64,000 nt of DNA from Lantana camara (GCA_037501455.1 CM074858.1:97808001-97872000), one strand, 5' to 3'. Shown: positions 46,244 through 57,336, counted from the stretch's first letter. Notes: a model not told the origin generated them from the sequence alone. Program-made: numbers and translations.

Positions 46244-46773
46244 TATGTATTTTTTTATTTGTAATTTGTAAAATCGTTTTTTTGACTCCACATAAGAAAA
46301 GGAAAAACTTATATTGACCCCTTAAATTTTAAAGTTGTATGTAAAATTTAAAAAAAATGTTCGAGCCAAAATAGAAATAGAAACCTATTTAATGACACCC
46401 CAAATATTAAAACACATTAAAAGATATACTCTTTGTTGTTTTTTTCAATTTCAAAAGATATTGTTAGACATGAAAAAGTATTTCAAAAGAAAACCATACA
46501 TTCCAGAGGATCCTGGATTGCATACGAAAATTATAAGTTATCATCCAATTGATCAAGATTGTATATACAAAACGGCCGTGCCAACCTTCAAAATATATTT
46601 TTCCTCAATAACGATAAAATTATGGTACGATTTCAAAACATGGAAAATGGTCAGAAAAATTATAAAAAAAATATTTTTTATATAAAACATTTTTTTTTTT
46701 TAATAATATAATTTTTTATCCGGTGCTCAATATTTTTTTACCCCACTACCTCATGATCCTGGAGTAGCCCCTG
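46147..46773. mobile_element. Short hAT-like element inserted in LINE-1
   Basis: The left end CAAGGGCGAGGCCAC and the reverse complement of the right end CAGGGGCTACTCCAGGATCA are similar inverted ends of the CAGGGGCGGAGC type. The flanking 8-mers are CTTAAGGA (46139-46146) and CTTAAGAA (46774-46781), a TSD with one mismatch. Removing the element restores a normal LINE reading (SCFKLLEPLL to FWW). It is AT-rich and carries a TA microsatellite. The ORF at 46335-46685 is Lys/Phe-rich and not convincing. Confidence 0.75.
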
Positions 46774-48110
46774 CTTAAGAAAATTTCCTTGATGATGGTG
46801 TTATTTTGGTGGAGTGGGTCTAGTGGTAGTAAGATCCATTGGGTGACTTGGGAAAAGCTATGCAGACCGAAGTGTGATGAAGGCACCGTATTTCGAAATT
46901 TGAGGGCTTTCAATTTGGACCTCTTGGGGAAACAAGGGTGAAAACTTCTGACGGAACCTCATAGCTTTCTATCTAGATATTTCGCGGGAGGTGATTTTTT
47001 TGAGGTGAAACTTGGTATCGCTTACTTGGCGGAGTATTCTTTCAGCTAGACCATTACTTCAAGCTGGCCGGTGTTAGATGTAGGGGTGTCAAAAGACGAC
47101 CCAACCCGAAAACCCAACCCGACCCACCCGGAAAAATATCAGGTTAGGGTTGGGGGTTATCGGGTCGGGTCGGACCCGAAATGAACCCGGTGATGAGATA
47201 CCAGGTTCGGGTGGGTTTCGGGTCAACCCGGTTTGACCCGAAAAATGGATAGTTTATAACCAAAAAACCCTAACCCTAAGTTCATTTTTTCCCCTTTTCC
47301 CTTTTACGATACAGAGCCAGCAGCGGCGCTCTTCCCTTCTCACCCACATTCATCGCCTCGCCTCCTTCTCGCCTTCTCACCCATTCAACCTCTTCCTCTA
47401 TTCTTCTTCTTCTTCTTCTTCTTTCTTTTTTAAATTTCTTAAAGCTTTTCTCTCTTCTTCTTCTTCAAATTAGATACTCAGTTAGTGTTGAAGGAAGACA
47501 TGATTTTCTACTCAAACCGTGGGTGGAAGTTAGCTCTCCAGAAACAAGGGTTTTGTTAAGGTTAGTTTTGAAAAATCGTTGAATAATCTTGAAGGTTTAG
47601 TATGATATGAGCTGCACTTGTTGTATTTATGGTTTGAGCAGATTTCTTTAGTCAGAATTCTAGAATTAAATGTTCTAAATTGTGATTTTTTTGAATAAAT
47701 GGTGTTTCTTGCCGATAAACAGGTGTATTGTTCATCTATTCGTAAATTCCCTAATTTTTTGTTCGAATATTTTTTGATATTTTTCTTGAAACTGAAGCAC
47801 AACAAACAGAACTCTATGAGAAAATTAGGGAATTTACGAATCAGGAGTTGGAGATGATAGGCCAAAACTTAGAACCTTGGATGATATTTTAGATCTTTTG
47901 TGAGAAATGAGATTCCTTTTTTTTTTTTTTTTTTTCTGTGTGTCCTGTGTCATAGTTAATGTCCTTTTGCCCCATTTCGATGACTTAATAAATCTCTAAT
48001 TCCCTTGCTCCGCTGCCTATTCTTCTCTATATCAGCAGCAGTCCCTTTGTTGTTGTTATTATTATTTTTTTCTCCCTTTTTTACTGAATTTTGGTGCACT
48101 TTTTGTAGGT

Positions 48111-48235
48111 TGGTGAGTTAACGGCTTTATTAGCATCTAATTTGGGTTCTCTGAAAAGCATAATTGGTGAAAATATATCAAGAGACCGTGGTTTCAGGGC
48201 AATTTCTGAGGCAAGCTACTCTACACTAAGCAAAA
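48111..48235 (+). pseudogene. Captured exon 1 of an unknown gene in the hAT element
   Basis: After a TTTTTTGTAG-like acceptor the frame reads VGELTALLASNLGSLKSIIG, then ENISRDRGFRAISEASYSTL up to SKSEL. The composition is protein-like and distinct from its AT-rich flanks. An earlier exon-like piece, EKIREFTNQELEMIGQNLEP, ends near 47889. I do not recognise the family. Confidence 0.4.
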
Positions 48236-48467
48236 GTGAGCTTTATGTTGTTAATATTGATACCTTTTCTCACCTTACCTTTGATCAGAGAATTAATAGC
48301 TATTGGCTGTATTCGAGATGAGTAATTCAGAAAAATTAAGCATCTCATACGGGGTTCAAAATCTAACTGTTGTTACAATAATGTTTTGAAAAATTATTTG
48401 GCTCAATCTTTGGGCCCAAGGTTTGGTTATCCCTAAAACATTTTTGCATCATCTTGTTTTTCAGGTC

Positions 48468-48597
48468 ATTGGGTTTCAGATTTGGTAGCAACTCATACCG
48501 AAGAAAACACCAATTTACCTAGCCTTGAGAATGGAATTGAAGATGAATCCAGTGTTGACCATAGAAATGGCTGTAGTGAGAGCAACTTGGAAAGTAA
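48468..48597 (+). pseudogene. Captured exon 2 of an unknown gene in the hAT element
   Basis: A TGTTTTTCAG acceptor precedes GHWVSDLVATHTEENTNLPS, followed by LENGIEDESSVDHRNGCSES and NLES. It is an acidic, Ser/Asn-rich segment typical of a disordered region. It is likely from the same gene as the exon at 48111. Identity is unknown. Confidence 0.35.
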
Positions 48598-49321
48598 AAG
48601 TGCCCCAATGCAGCAATTTAAAAATGTGTTACATCTCTGCAATGTGGCACCCAATTATTAGTTGTCACTTGAGAAATGTGTTACACATCGCCGTAAACTA
48701 TCTGTGTTATGTTCTTACGGTGCAGGTTAATTTTTGTCGAACTTGACTTACTAATTACATGCTTCCCTTTGATGCAGGTGATCAAGGTTCTCAGAACACA
48801 ATCCCGTCTTATTGTCCATCTCTTATTTCAATTATTTTCCTGAACTATTGTCATTTTTAAAGGATTGAATTGATCGATTTATGTATGGTAACTAGTAGTT
48901 ACTGGGGATTTGGTGCATACAAAAGACAAGACCGAATTGTGTAATTTATCCTACTTTTTTGTTTTTATTTTTTATTAGGGTCACTTAGAAAGTTAGAATA
49001 TGTAATTTTGAAGTTTTGAAAGCATTTTTATACTTTAAATTTTGAAATTCAGCAAAAAAAATTTCCAAAAGAAAGAAAAAAAATATTTTAAGAAAAATAA
49101 GTCGGGTCGGGTCATCGGGTGGGTCAGGTTATCGGGTGACCTGAAAAAAATCAGGTCAACCCGAACCCAACCCGAACCTGATAGGTTTAGGTTAGGGTTG
49201 GGGGTTTCGGGTTCGATTTGGGTTCAGGTTGGGTTTGGGTTGGAACTTTTTATGTAATACCCCTCCCTCAACCTGACCCGAACCCACCCGACCCACCCGA
49301 ATTGACAGCCCTAGTTAGATG

Positions 49322-49931
49322 GCGGGTGGAAAATGGTGCTGGTTTAGAATTTGGGAAGACAAGTGGATTCCCCGACCAATGCGGTTCACACCCCCTTTTA
49401 GACCGGCAAGAGAGGACAATTTAATCTCCCTGAAACAGTTGATTAAGGCGGACTGCAATTGGGACGAGGAATTAGTACGGGGCTCTTTCGCGGGGCGGGT
49501 TGGATGTCAGTTCCCTTAGGCGATGTCGATAAAGTGGATCACCAAGTATGGCATTTGAATAAAAAAGGAAGATACACGGTTAAAAGCGCCTATAATGTGG
49601 CTAACAAGGAACTCGCCGCTTCTCATGACTCGGGAGAAACTTCATTTAGCCATAACTGGAAATTCATTCGAGGAAGAAAAGTTACACCCAAGGTTATGTT
49701 TTTTGCATGGAGACCTTGTCAGGATGTTTTTGTCACAGGGGCGACGGTTGTAAACAGCGTAGTATAGTTGATGTGGTCTATCCGTGGTGTAGGATGCAAC
49801 TGGAAACTTCTGAACATGTCTTTTTGACGTGTAGTTTTGCTCGCCAGTATTTTTCTTGGAACATCGTGGGTAACTGGAGAGTGGGCAACGAGGTCTGGGT
49901 TAAGGCGGTGCTGGAAGCAGTTTCAAGGGAG
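49322..49931 (+). pseudogene. LINE-1 zinc-finger region of ORF2
   Basis: It encodes GGKWCWFRIWEDKWIPRP, then (after frame changes) VWHLNKKGRYTVKSAYNVA and TPKVMFFAWRPCQDVF, the reverse-transcriptase zinc-binding (zf-RVT) region found in plant L1 elements. The Cys/His part follows as ETSEHVFLTCSFARQYF. Several frameshifts and stops are present. Confidence 0.82.
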
Positions 49932-49936
49932 GACGG

Positions 49937-50577
49937 TGTTGGGTCCAGCCCACATAATATCTTTTTTGTTGGCCCAAAGAAAGAGTTTGAGCCCATATAG
50001 AAATAGGTTTGCTTTTCTTTTGGAATCGTTTTTGACCGAGAGAAGGAAAAAGGAATTTTCTATACTTTTTGACAGCAGATTTTAGGCAGCGACAGCAACT
50101 TTGCGCGGACGATCGGGGGGTCATTTGTTGTCCGATCGAGCTGATTTTCTGACAACAGGTTCCTAACTCATCGAACTTGAAAGTGAACGGTGGAGATCGT
50201 ATTTAAAACACTCTAAGTCGGGTTTTTTGGTGCGTGAACAGTGACACGATTTTCAGCTTATTTTGGTGTCTTTTTCTCCTTTTGTGTTCTAGTTCGTTTT
50301 GGATCGAATCGGTGTTTAGTTCGTGTTTGGAGTTAGATTTATTGGTGTTGAACCACTGCAATTTTGCCTAGTATTATAGTGGATTTGTTTTTGGGTCTCG
50401 TAGGCCTCGTGGTTTTTACTCTTTGATTTGAAGGAGTTTTTCATGTTAAATCTCGTGTCTCTATTTTGATTATTTTTCTATCCGTTGGCATACTTGGTTG
50501 ATTGTTGATTGGGCGTTTGGAGAGGAGCTTTAATTTCCGCTGCGTACACTCGGTTTTGGTGTATCCCTTTCTTATCA
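49937..50577. mobile_element. Solo LTR (641 bp) of another family, inserted in LINE-1
   Basis: It starts TGTTGGGTCCAGCCCACA and ends CCCTTTCTTATCA, flanked by the 5-bp TSD GACGG (49932-49936, 50578-50582). The LINE reading resumes directly after it (DRFMTFAWALWRNRN). Its family and orientation are not determined. Confidence 0.82.
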
Positions 50578-50582
50578 GACGG

Positions 50583-51234
50583 CGATCGCTTCATGACTTT
50601 TGCTTGGGCACTGTGGCGTAACCGAAATAGTGAATGGGCTAACAAAGATGGGTTGGACACTCAGCGGATGATGGAGTATGCACATAATTTTTTTGCAGCT
50701 GGTAGAACTGGAGAGCTGACAGAGGTTGGAGACAATGCCTAGCTGTTGACGCCATTATGGACTCCCCCAACGACGGGCTTTGTGAAGATTAATACGGATG
50801 GTGTTGTCTTCTCAGAGGAGTTCGAAATTGGACTGGGGGTTGTTGCGTGTGGTAATGAAGGTGAATGCTTATCTTGGGAGAGTTGCAGACAACATGGAAA
50901 CTTTGACCCTCAGGTAGTGGAGGCACTGGCCATCAAAGAGGCAACCAAGCTTGTGTGATGCAAAGGATTTCAGAGGGTGGTTGTGGAATGTTATTATCTA
51001 AATCTGGTTAGGATTTTTCGGGCCTCGTATTCGGATTGGTCAAGCTTAGGCACTAGTATACGCGATGTTCGGGAGATCCTATCACAAGTTTCTGAGGTCT
51101 CCTTCTCATTCCTCGGTCGCGAAGGCAATCGAGCAGCTCACACTTTAGTTAGTCTCACTTTGAATTTTTGTGGTGGGGACGATGTGCTCTATGATTCTGT
51201 TTGGAAGTGTATTTTGAAAGATATGAGAGTCTAG
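50583..51234 (+). pseudogene. LINE-1 C-terminal RNase H-like domain
   Basis: After ALWRNRN the frame leads to FVKINTDGVVFSEEF (first Asp of RNase H), GLGVVACGNEGECL, VVEALAIKEATKLV (Glu), a stop at about 50956-50958, then VVVECYYLN, where the second Asp is lost. It ends REGNRAAHTLVSLTL. This RNase H-like domain (RVT_3 type) closes ORF2 of many plant L1 elements. Stops near 50740 and 50957 inactivate it. Confidence 0.85.
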
Positions 51235-51236
51235 TT

Positions 51237-51464
51237 TACTTGGCTAGGCAATGGGCTTTGTGTAAGCCCCTATCCAGCCATCAAGATAGCCCAATCATTA
51301 AAGTCAAATTACGTTTGCACCTTCAATTTAACTAAAAAACTTCACCTTTTGTCCTTGTTTTGTACGTTTTTGAAAGTATCGTCGTCTTCTCTAAAATTTT
51401 ATTTCCGCCGCAGCAGTAGAGAAATCGTATATGCATACTGAGCATTATATCCATCACTCTGTTT
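51237..51464. other. Short flank between LINE-1 and the hAT MITE
   Basis: The first part may be the LINE-1 3' UTR. No other structure is visible. Confidence 0.4.
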
Positions 51465-51657
51465 AGGCCTGGCAATGGGTGGATATTATCCAAACCATTT
51501 TCAAATTCAAACATTATCCAAAGTCTTAAAACCCAAATTCAATCCAAATCTAGTATACTTAAACCCAACAAATTTTTATCTAAATTAAATCCATTTGAAT
51601 GGATTGGATATCCAAATCCATTCAAATTTTTAAAAATCAATACTAAACCCATTGCTG
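51465..51657. mobile_element. Probable hAT MITE, target of LINE-2
   Basis: It begins TAGGCCTGGCAATGGGTGG and ends CTAAACCCATTGCTG. GGCAATGGGT and ACCCATTGC are inverted, and the interior repeats CCAAATCCATTCAAAT-type words. No clear TSD is found, so the limits are approximate. Confidence 0.4.
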
Positions 51658-51670
51658 CGGAATTATGTTT

Positions 51671-53423
51671 TTTTTTTTTTTTTTTTGAGGGAAAACACCA
51701 CCAAGGGTGCAAACAAAGCAACAGCACCAGAGAAAACAGGAAGAAAGAGCAGAGCTATTGTCTAATGGGGAGGTTCACATTGGAAGTCCCTTCCTTGAAG
51801 ATGGAAGCATTCCTAGCCAAGGAATGAGCCAACCCGTTCCCTTCTCTATTAACCTAGGTGAAAGAAAACTCAGAAGTGTTTGAAAGCACCTCTTTGATAT
51901 CCCAAATAACATTGCCAACTTCTGAAAGGTCTTGTTGCTGGGCCTTCAACTTAGCAAGCAAATTCGCACAGTCACCTTCGACAATAACGTTGTTCCATCC
52001 CCGCCTCCTAATCAACCAAGCTGCCTCCCTAGCTGCAAAAGCTTCCACGTACTCCGGCGAGAACAAACCGAACCTACGAGCTGAGCTCCACCCCACACAA
52101 GTCCCGGACCAATCACGCGCCACAACGCCAAAACCAAACTCAGTCGTCTCGCGAAAAATGGCACCATCGAAATTCACCTTAATCACACCGGAACATGGCG
52201 CAGCCCAAGTAAGTGGTGGGCTACGAGGTTTAGGCATAGCAAGGATCTCGTTAGATTTAGCGAAAGTGGAGTGAAAATTAAGAACAAACTCAGACAAATC
52301 TCCCGGTAATAACTCAACACCCTCACGAGCCTTCCTATTACGGTTCCACCAGAGTGCCCAAATGGTGATGAGAAACAAATCAGCCTGAGTCGACTCAAGG
52401 TTCGAGATGGTGTCGCGCAACCAACTCTCAGTCCCATTAGGCCACTTTGAAATAACTTTCCAAGGAAAACTCAATAAGGCCCACGTTTGCCTTGCAATAT
52501 GACAATCCACCAAGAAATGGCGAGAGTCTTCATTATCGAACTCACAAAAGGGACAACCAAAGTTCACATCACAGTGTCTTTTCCAAACATTAGAGGCAGT
52601 GGGCAACGTTTCTTTACCCAATCTCCAAGCGAAGACTTTGATCTTTGGTGCAACTTTACGATCCTAGATAAAATCCCACGCATCACAATCCGAAGAAGAC
52701 GGGCAAGAATTGGGAAGGCAGAAGTCATGAGTGGCTACATGGTATGCGCTCCTAACCGAGAATCTTCCATTGTCATTGTAGTGCCACACTCTCAAGTCTT
52801 TACTGTTATTGCTGCCCAGGGGGATTTGTAAGATGATCTCAGCATCCCCACTCAAGAAAATATCGCGCACCAAATCCACGTTCCAATTGCCGCCATTCAC
52901 ATCCATAAATTGATTAACACGCAAAGACTCCGAGACCATCGGCGTAATGGGTTTAAAAGAAGTAGGACGTGGCAACCACTTGTCAACCCAAACTTGAACA
53001 TCTTTCCCATCACCAATCCTCCACCGGGTGCCAAACTCCACCAGTTCCTTAGCTTTCATTAAGCTCCGCCAAGTAAGAGAGGGATTGTAACCAACTTTTG
53101 CCTCCAAGAAATCCACATGAGCAAAATAGCGAGCCTTAAGAACACGACGGAGAAGAGAATCTGGCTCATTAAGGATGCGCCAGCCCTGTTTAGCAAGAAG
53201 GGCAAGGTTAAAAGAGCGGAGATCCCGAAACCCCATGCCTCCCTCTTTCTTAGGCAAGCACATCTTCTTCCAACTGATCTAATGAAGCTTCCGTTTATCC
53301 GTCCCACTCCACCAAAAAGACGGCAGCATTGATTCAATCTCAGAAAGTAGGGACTCAGGGAGCATGAAACAACTCATAGCAAAGGAAGGAATTGCCTGCA
53401 AAACCGATTTAATAAGAAGCTTC
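51671..53423 (-). mobile_element. L1-type LINE, 5'-truncated, with poly-A and TSD (LINE-2)
   Basis: On the plus strand a run of about 17 T (51671-51687) is the poly-A tail of a minus-strand LINE. The 13-bp TSD CGGAATTATGTTT lies at 51658-51670 and 53424-53436, so the insertion is complete and 5'-truncated within ORF2. About 1.7 kb of ORF2 follows in one frame apart from three TAG codons. Confidence 0.92.
51755..53423 (-). pseudogene. LINE-2 ORF2 C-terminal half (zinc finger and RNase H)
   Basis: It reads in a single frame from AMSCFMLPESLLSEIESMLP through CLPKKEGGMGFRDLRSFNLA to the zinc-finger region (VWHYNDNGRFSVRSAYHVAT; CPFCEFDNEDSRHFLVDCHI). It then reaches the RNase H-like domain with IKVNFDGAIFRETTEFGFGV (first Asp), YVEAFAAREAAWLI (Glu), VEGDCANLLAKL (second Asp) and NREGNGLAHSLAR. 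The stop is at 51755-51757. Only three in-frame stops occur (near 53280, 52663 and 51854), all TAG where the family has Trp. Upstream ORF2 parts are missing, so it cannot be active. Confidence 0.9.
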
Positions 53424-53436
53424 CGGAATTATGTTT

Positions 53437-54199
53437 GAAAAGGCAGTTGTCTTGAGTCTTTGGTGAATTAAGTCTGTAGTTGGATCAACATTAAAAATAA
53501 CTAATTTAATGCTTCAACAGTTTTAAATAATTTAAATAATTACTAACAAATTTAATAATATTAATAATCAATATTTGTAAAATAATTGCTATTATTTTAA
53601 CATGTTTTATTTCTACATTCAATCAATCTACTAGTTTCAAATTCACATAAAAAATAAACAAAAATAGTTTATATCAATAATTACTTCAATTTCACTCATA
53701 ATTTTTTCTTAAAAAAAAGATAATATTAATAATTTCTTGTATTTCACTTCTCGATCATATTACTAACGGGGCCAGACATGTAATTACCAAAAATAATATA
53801 TGTTATAAATTACAAGAAATAGAAATCAATTACATAACTAATATTAGAAAAATAATACACATTAAAAAGGCGGATGATTAACTTTGTCACATCAAAAATT
53901 GGGTGTTAATGGACGGGATATTCATCAGGACGTTTTTAATTAATTTATGAATTATGATTGTGTCTTAATTAATTGACTGGAAGTTTTTTATTAGATTTGA
54001 CTCAATAATTGATCAACAATTATTTAATTTTTAAGACTTTTTTAAAAAATAATAATAATACTAACTCCTTCACTAAAATCACTACTCACTCAAATAGTTC
54101 AATATTACAATAACCGAAAATATAATTATGCTTTTTTTATTTTTTTCATTATGATTTTGAATATCTTCAGTTAGATCATAGATGCATGCATGCATATTA
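53437..54199. other. AT-rich spacer, no gene seen
   Basis: AT-rich sequence between LINE-2 and LINE-3. Nothing else is recognisable. Confidence 0.5.
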
Positions 54200-55174
54200 A
54201 GCCATTTAAAAGTTCACGTACATCAGTTCTTCTTGGACCTGATTGCTCCTGAACCTCTGAGGTACACAGCGTCTCTGCCGGGAAGTTCACTCCAGCGGAA
54301 AATTAATGAGAGTGGTTTGGAGGGCCTGACTAAAACTCTTACCAAAACTGAACTGCATCAGGTCAGGTGTTGAAATCCATGAGTGCTTTTAAATCTCCTG
54401 GCCCGGATGGATTCCAGGCCCATTTCTATCAGAGGTATTGGAATTCTGTGGGTTACAAAACGTTTGAATACATCAAAGGGTGCTTTGAATCGCAAGCTAT
54501 CCCGGTTGAGATGGGGAATGCGTATATTTGCCTGGTCAGACGTAGGATTGTTTGACTTGTACTTGCTTGCTTTGTTCTTGATCTTGTAAATGAGAAGCTT
54601 AGATGGAAAACTCGTACTCATCGAGTTCGTTTGATTTGCCTTGAATCTATGAAATGGGAATGGACTTATAAATACTTAAAATTGGTTGATTTTAGCCTTC
54701 GACCCTAACTTCTTTTAAGTATATATATTTTAGCGAATTCCGTCCCATTGCCCTTCTCAACGTCACGCTCCAGTTACTGACTAAGACTATTGTGCATCGG
54801 ATTAAGCCTTTTATTTCGGAGCTTGTGGGTCCCCTTCAGAGTTCTTTTATCCCGGGAAGGACAACGCCCGACAACATCCTTATTTTAAAGGAGCTGATCC
54901 ATTCCATGTCGCAGTCGAAAAGCAAAAAATGAAGCATGTTGCTTAAATTGGATTTAGAGAAGGAGTATGACAAGATTAGCTGGGCTTTCCTCCGTGAGAC
55001 TTTGGTGTTCTTTAATTTTCCTGTTGCTATAATTAATCTCATTATGAGTAGTGTGGTGGGAGTCAAACCTCGGTTACTTTGGAATGGCGAACTTCTTGAT
55101 ACCATTACTCCTACTTGTGGTATCAGGCAAGGAGACCCTCTTTCGCCGTATCTTTTCGTGCTTTGTATGGAGAG
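54200..55174 (+). pseudogene. LINE reverse transcriptase fragment (LINE-3)
   Basis: The plus strand encodes VLKSMSAFKSPGPDGFQAHF (54369-54430), the KAPGPDG signature of LINE reverse transcriptases, and PVEMGNAYICLV. After about 190 bp of unrelated AT-rich sequence (about 54540-54730) it resumes with FRPIALLNVTLQLLTKTIVH, SSFIPGRTTPDNILILKELI, LLKLDLEKEYDKISWAFLRE and CGIRQGDPLSPYLFVLCMES. The reading ends where gypsy-2 starts, upstream of the FADD box. Frameshifts and stops are present. Confidence 0.85.
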
Positions 55175-55443
55175 TGATCGTGTCGAATTTCGGATTGATG
55201 ATGTGTCTTGAAATAGCTGACTTTGACCACTTAGAATTTGTTGACGTGGTAGAGCTCGAGTTAGAGTTGATCTGAGAGAAAACTAGCAAACGTGAACTAC
55301 GGACCGACAAAGGACGGGAAGGGTTATTCCCTTTGTCGGCACTCCGACGGTCAAGTCAGTGTCGAATGGTTGTGAGCTTATCGAGTGACTTGTGTGCTAT
55401 AAATGTGGTAGTTGTGTGTGTTAAATGGCATTTATGGAGGGAG

Positions 55444-55453
55444 TATTTATACC
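55444..55453 (-). promoter_or_regulatory. Sense TATA box of the gypsy-2 LTR
   Basis: GGTATAAATACTCC on the minus strand, about 630 bp into the LTR in the direction of gag-pol. It is the expected promoter for element RNA in the other LTR. Confidence 0.55.
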
Positions 55454-55957
55454 TATTGGGGTAATGATTACCTGTACAGTGCAACCTGCAGGTGCATTAA
55501 ATGCGTCACCTACTTCGTACGGCCTGTCAGGCTTCATTAAATGCTTGAAGCGGCGGAGTGGGCCCCAGGGATGGTCGACCTTGATTCGAGCTAGCAACCT
55601 CATGATCGAGTTTCCGCCGACTTGCCTTAGACTTGGTCGATTGTATTTCGACTGGTCTTGAGGGTAGTCGAGTCGACACAGTCGAATGGTCAGCATTTAC
55701 CTTCTTGAACGGTTTGTCGTTGAGGCGACCGATTTGGAGGCTTACGTGGCACCTTTGACCGGTCCTTCCATCCACGTGTCTTGCGGATAGTGGTCCACGT
55801 GTTGCCAGCGTGGTGGTACCGTATTGGCCCACGTCATTAGCCCCCGGAAAGGCGGTGCCACGATGACGTGGCAGCGTCCTTTCTAATTTCGAGAAGTGGG
55901 CCCCCAGGCGTAATGATGACGACGGTTCGCCTTCGATTTTCCCGCCCAAGGTAACCT

Positions 55958-55967
55958 CTATAAATAG
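55958..55967 (+). promoter_or_regulatory. Antisense TATA box in the gypsy-2 LTR, facing the antisense gene
   Basis: CTATAAATAG on the plus strand, within the LTR and 328 bp upstream of the antisense gene's ATG at 56295. A GTAAGC donor at 56094 and a TTGAGCAG acceptor-like site at 56284-56291 would give a spliced leader that starts in the LTR. Confidence 0.5.
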
Positions 55968-57336
55968 CCCCTTAGGGCCTTCATTTCTTCCTTTCACTCT
56001 TTAGAAATTTTCAGAGCATTTCGAGTTCCTCAGAGCTTTTCGAGCCAAATAACCGGCGTCTTCTAGTCGATCAAGTCAACAGCGAATTTTTCCGGTAAGC
56101 TTCTTCGCCTTGGCTTCTTTATCTCTTATTGCTTCAATTTCTTTATTTCTATACTTGAGAGTCCGTAATCGAGTGAGAAGATCCCCATCTCGAAAAACAT
56201 TCGACTCGACCCCTGACACCCAAAACCTTAATCCTTATTTCAAGGAGAAGGCGGAATTTAAGGGAAACCGATCGAAGCATTGTTGAGCAGTGGGATGTCT
56301 TCTTCTACCTCGACTAGTTTAGATCTGTCAGATAAGATTCCCGGCCCTGGTGACGAAATAAATTCGCTGTCCTCGACTTCGAGTGAGGAGGAATCGGTTA
56401 AGTCTCAGGGCTCGGGTGGAGAAAATGAGACGGAGGAGTCGGGGGGCTCGGATGATAGACAATCGGCCTCGTCTTTAGGTCCCATAACCTCAGCAGAACC
56501 CCTAACAACAATACTCCCTGTAGGGATGACTCTAGGGTCCGAGTATTCGAGTCGAGTAGGGGGCGCTGGACCATCGACTTCGGAGAGCCGGGGCGAAGAT
56601 GTTATATGCATCCCTTATGGTGGGAAGTCCCCCGACCGAATTCTGGACAAGGACCCCAGACTGGTCGACAGCAGGGTATCGGCCAAGATGTTCGAAGACA
56701 TTAGGAAGATATTGTTTGGAGGGGACGTAGAATTAGGAGGGTACAGTATAGTCCGACCTCGACGAGGGGGAACCATGACTGACCCCCCGACCAACTGCAT
56801 AGCTGTAACCTGGAAAATGGTTCAAGAAGGGTTTCGAATCCCAATAGACGATGATATCCTCGACATCTTGAACCATCTGAACATCAGCTCAGTCCAACTG
56901 ATGCCAAATGGTTATGCGATGCTCAATGGGGTCCGAGTATTGATGAAGTACTTCGGGATTCCTATGCTTGGAGTGGCCAAGGACCTCTTCAACGTGAGTG
57001 TGACCAAAGAGAAGTCCGGGTCGGGCTATGGGTTCGTGCAGTTATCATTTAAGCAGAAACGCAAGCTCACGACATCGCCGACCTCTTCAAATGGGCATAC
57101 ATGGAAACAACAGTTTGTGTATGTCGAGAGCGAGTCGGGGTGGCCGCACCTTTGGAACAGAATGTGGTGTTGGAAGCCGAGCCCGACATTACCGATCGCC
57201 ACTACGCGCTGGTCGAACACCTTTATTCGAGACATGCTATCCCTCGGCCAATTCGACTGCAAGAAGTTGATCGAGGACAAGGTCCTGGTGAACTTTGGCT
57301 TAGCCCCCGGGATCGCCAGTCGGACATTCGACCCTG

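Larger units (their letters stand above)
47081..49313 (+). mobile_element. hAT element carrying host gene pieces, inserted in LINE-1
   Basis: The ends are TAGGGGTGTCAAAAGACG on the left and TAGGGCTGTCAATTCGGG as the reverse complement of the right end. A perfect 8-bp TSD, GTTAGATG, lies at 47073-47080 and 49314-49321. The first and last ~200 bp are filled with ACCCGACCC/GGGTCGGGT-type subterminal repeats. The 1.8-kb middle looks like a plant gene with introns rather than a transposase. It is therefore a non-autonomous element with captured (transduplicated) sequence. Confidence 0.88.
45581..51236 (+). mobile_element. L1-type LINE, 5'-truncated and interrupted three times (LINE-1)
   Basis: Plus-strand fragments of one LINE ORF2 lie in the right order: reverse transcriptase (45590-46146), more reverse transcriptase and thumb (46782-47072), zinc-finger region (49322-49931) and RNase H (50583-51234). 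Between them sit an hAT element (46147-46773), a second hAT element (47081-49313) and a solo LTR (49937-50577), each with its own TSD. No endonuclease part is present, as usual for 5'-truncated LINEs. I see no clear poly-A tail at the end. Confidence 0.85.
55175..56081 (-). repeat. 3' LTR of gypsy-2 (limits approximate)
   Basis: The right limit is GATCAAGTCAACA|GCGAATTTTTCCGG. On the minus strand it begins TGTTGACTTGATCG after a GGAAAAA purine run. The left limit is placed at TGATCGTGTCG, where LINE-3 similarity stops. The other LTR is outside the window, so neither end can be checked by alignment. Confidence 0.6.

Noticed and set aside
46335..46685. 116-codon frame in the short hAT element
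   Set aside because: It is Lys/Phe/Ile-rich, as expected of AT-rich DNA. The element is far too short for a transposase and no motif is seen.
49042..49424. Frames with repeated Gly-Leu-Gly or Pro-Asp-Pro patterns
   Set aside because: They are translations of the GGGTTCGGGT-type subterminal repeats of the hAT element and cross its boundary into the LINE.
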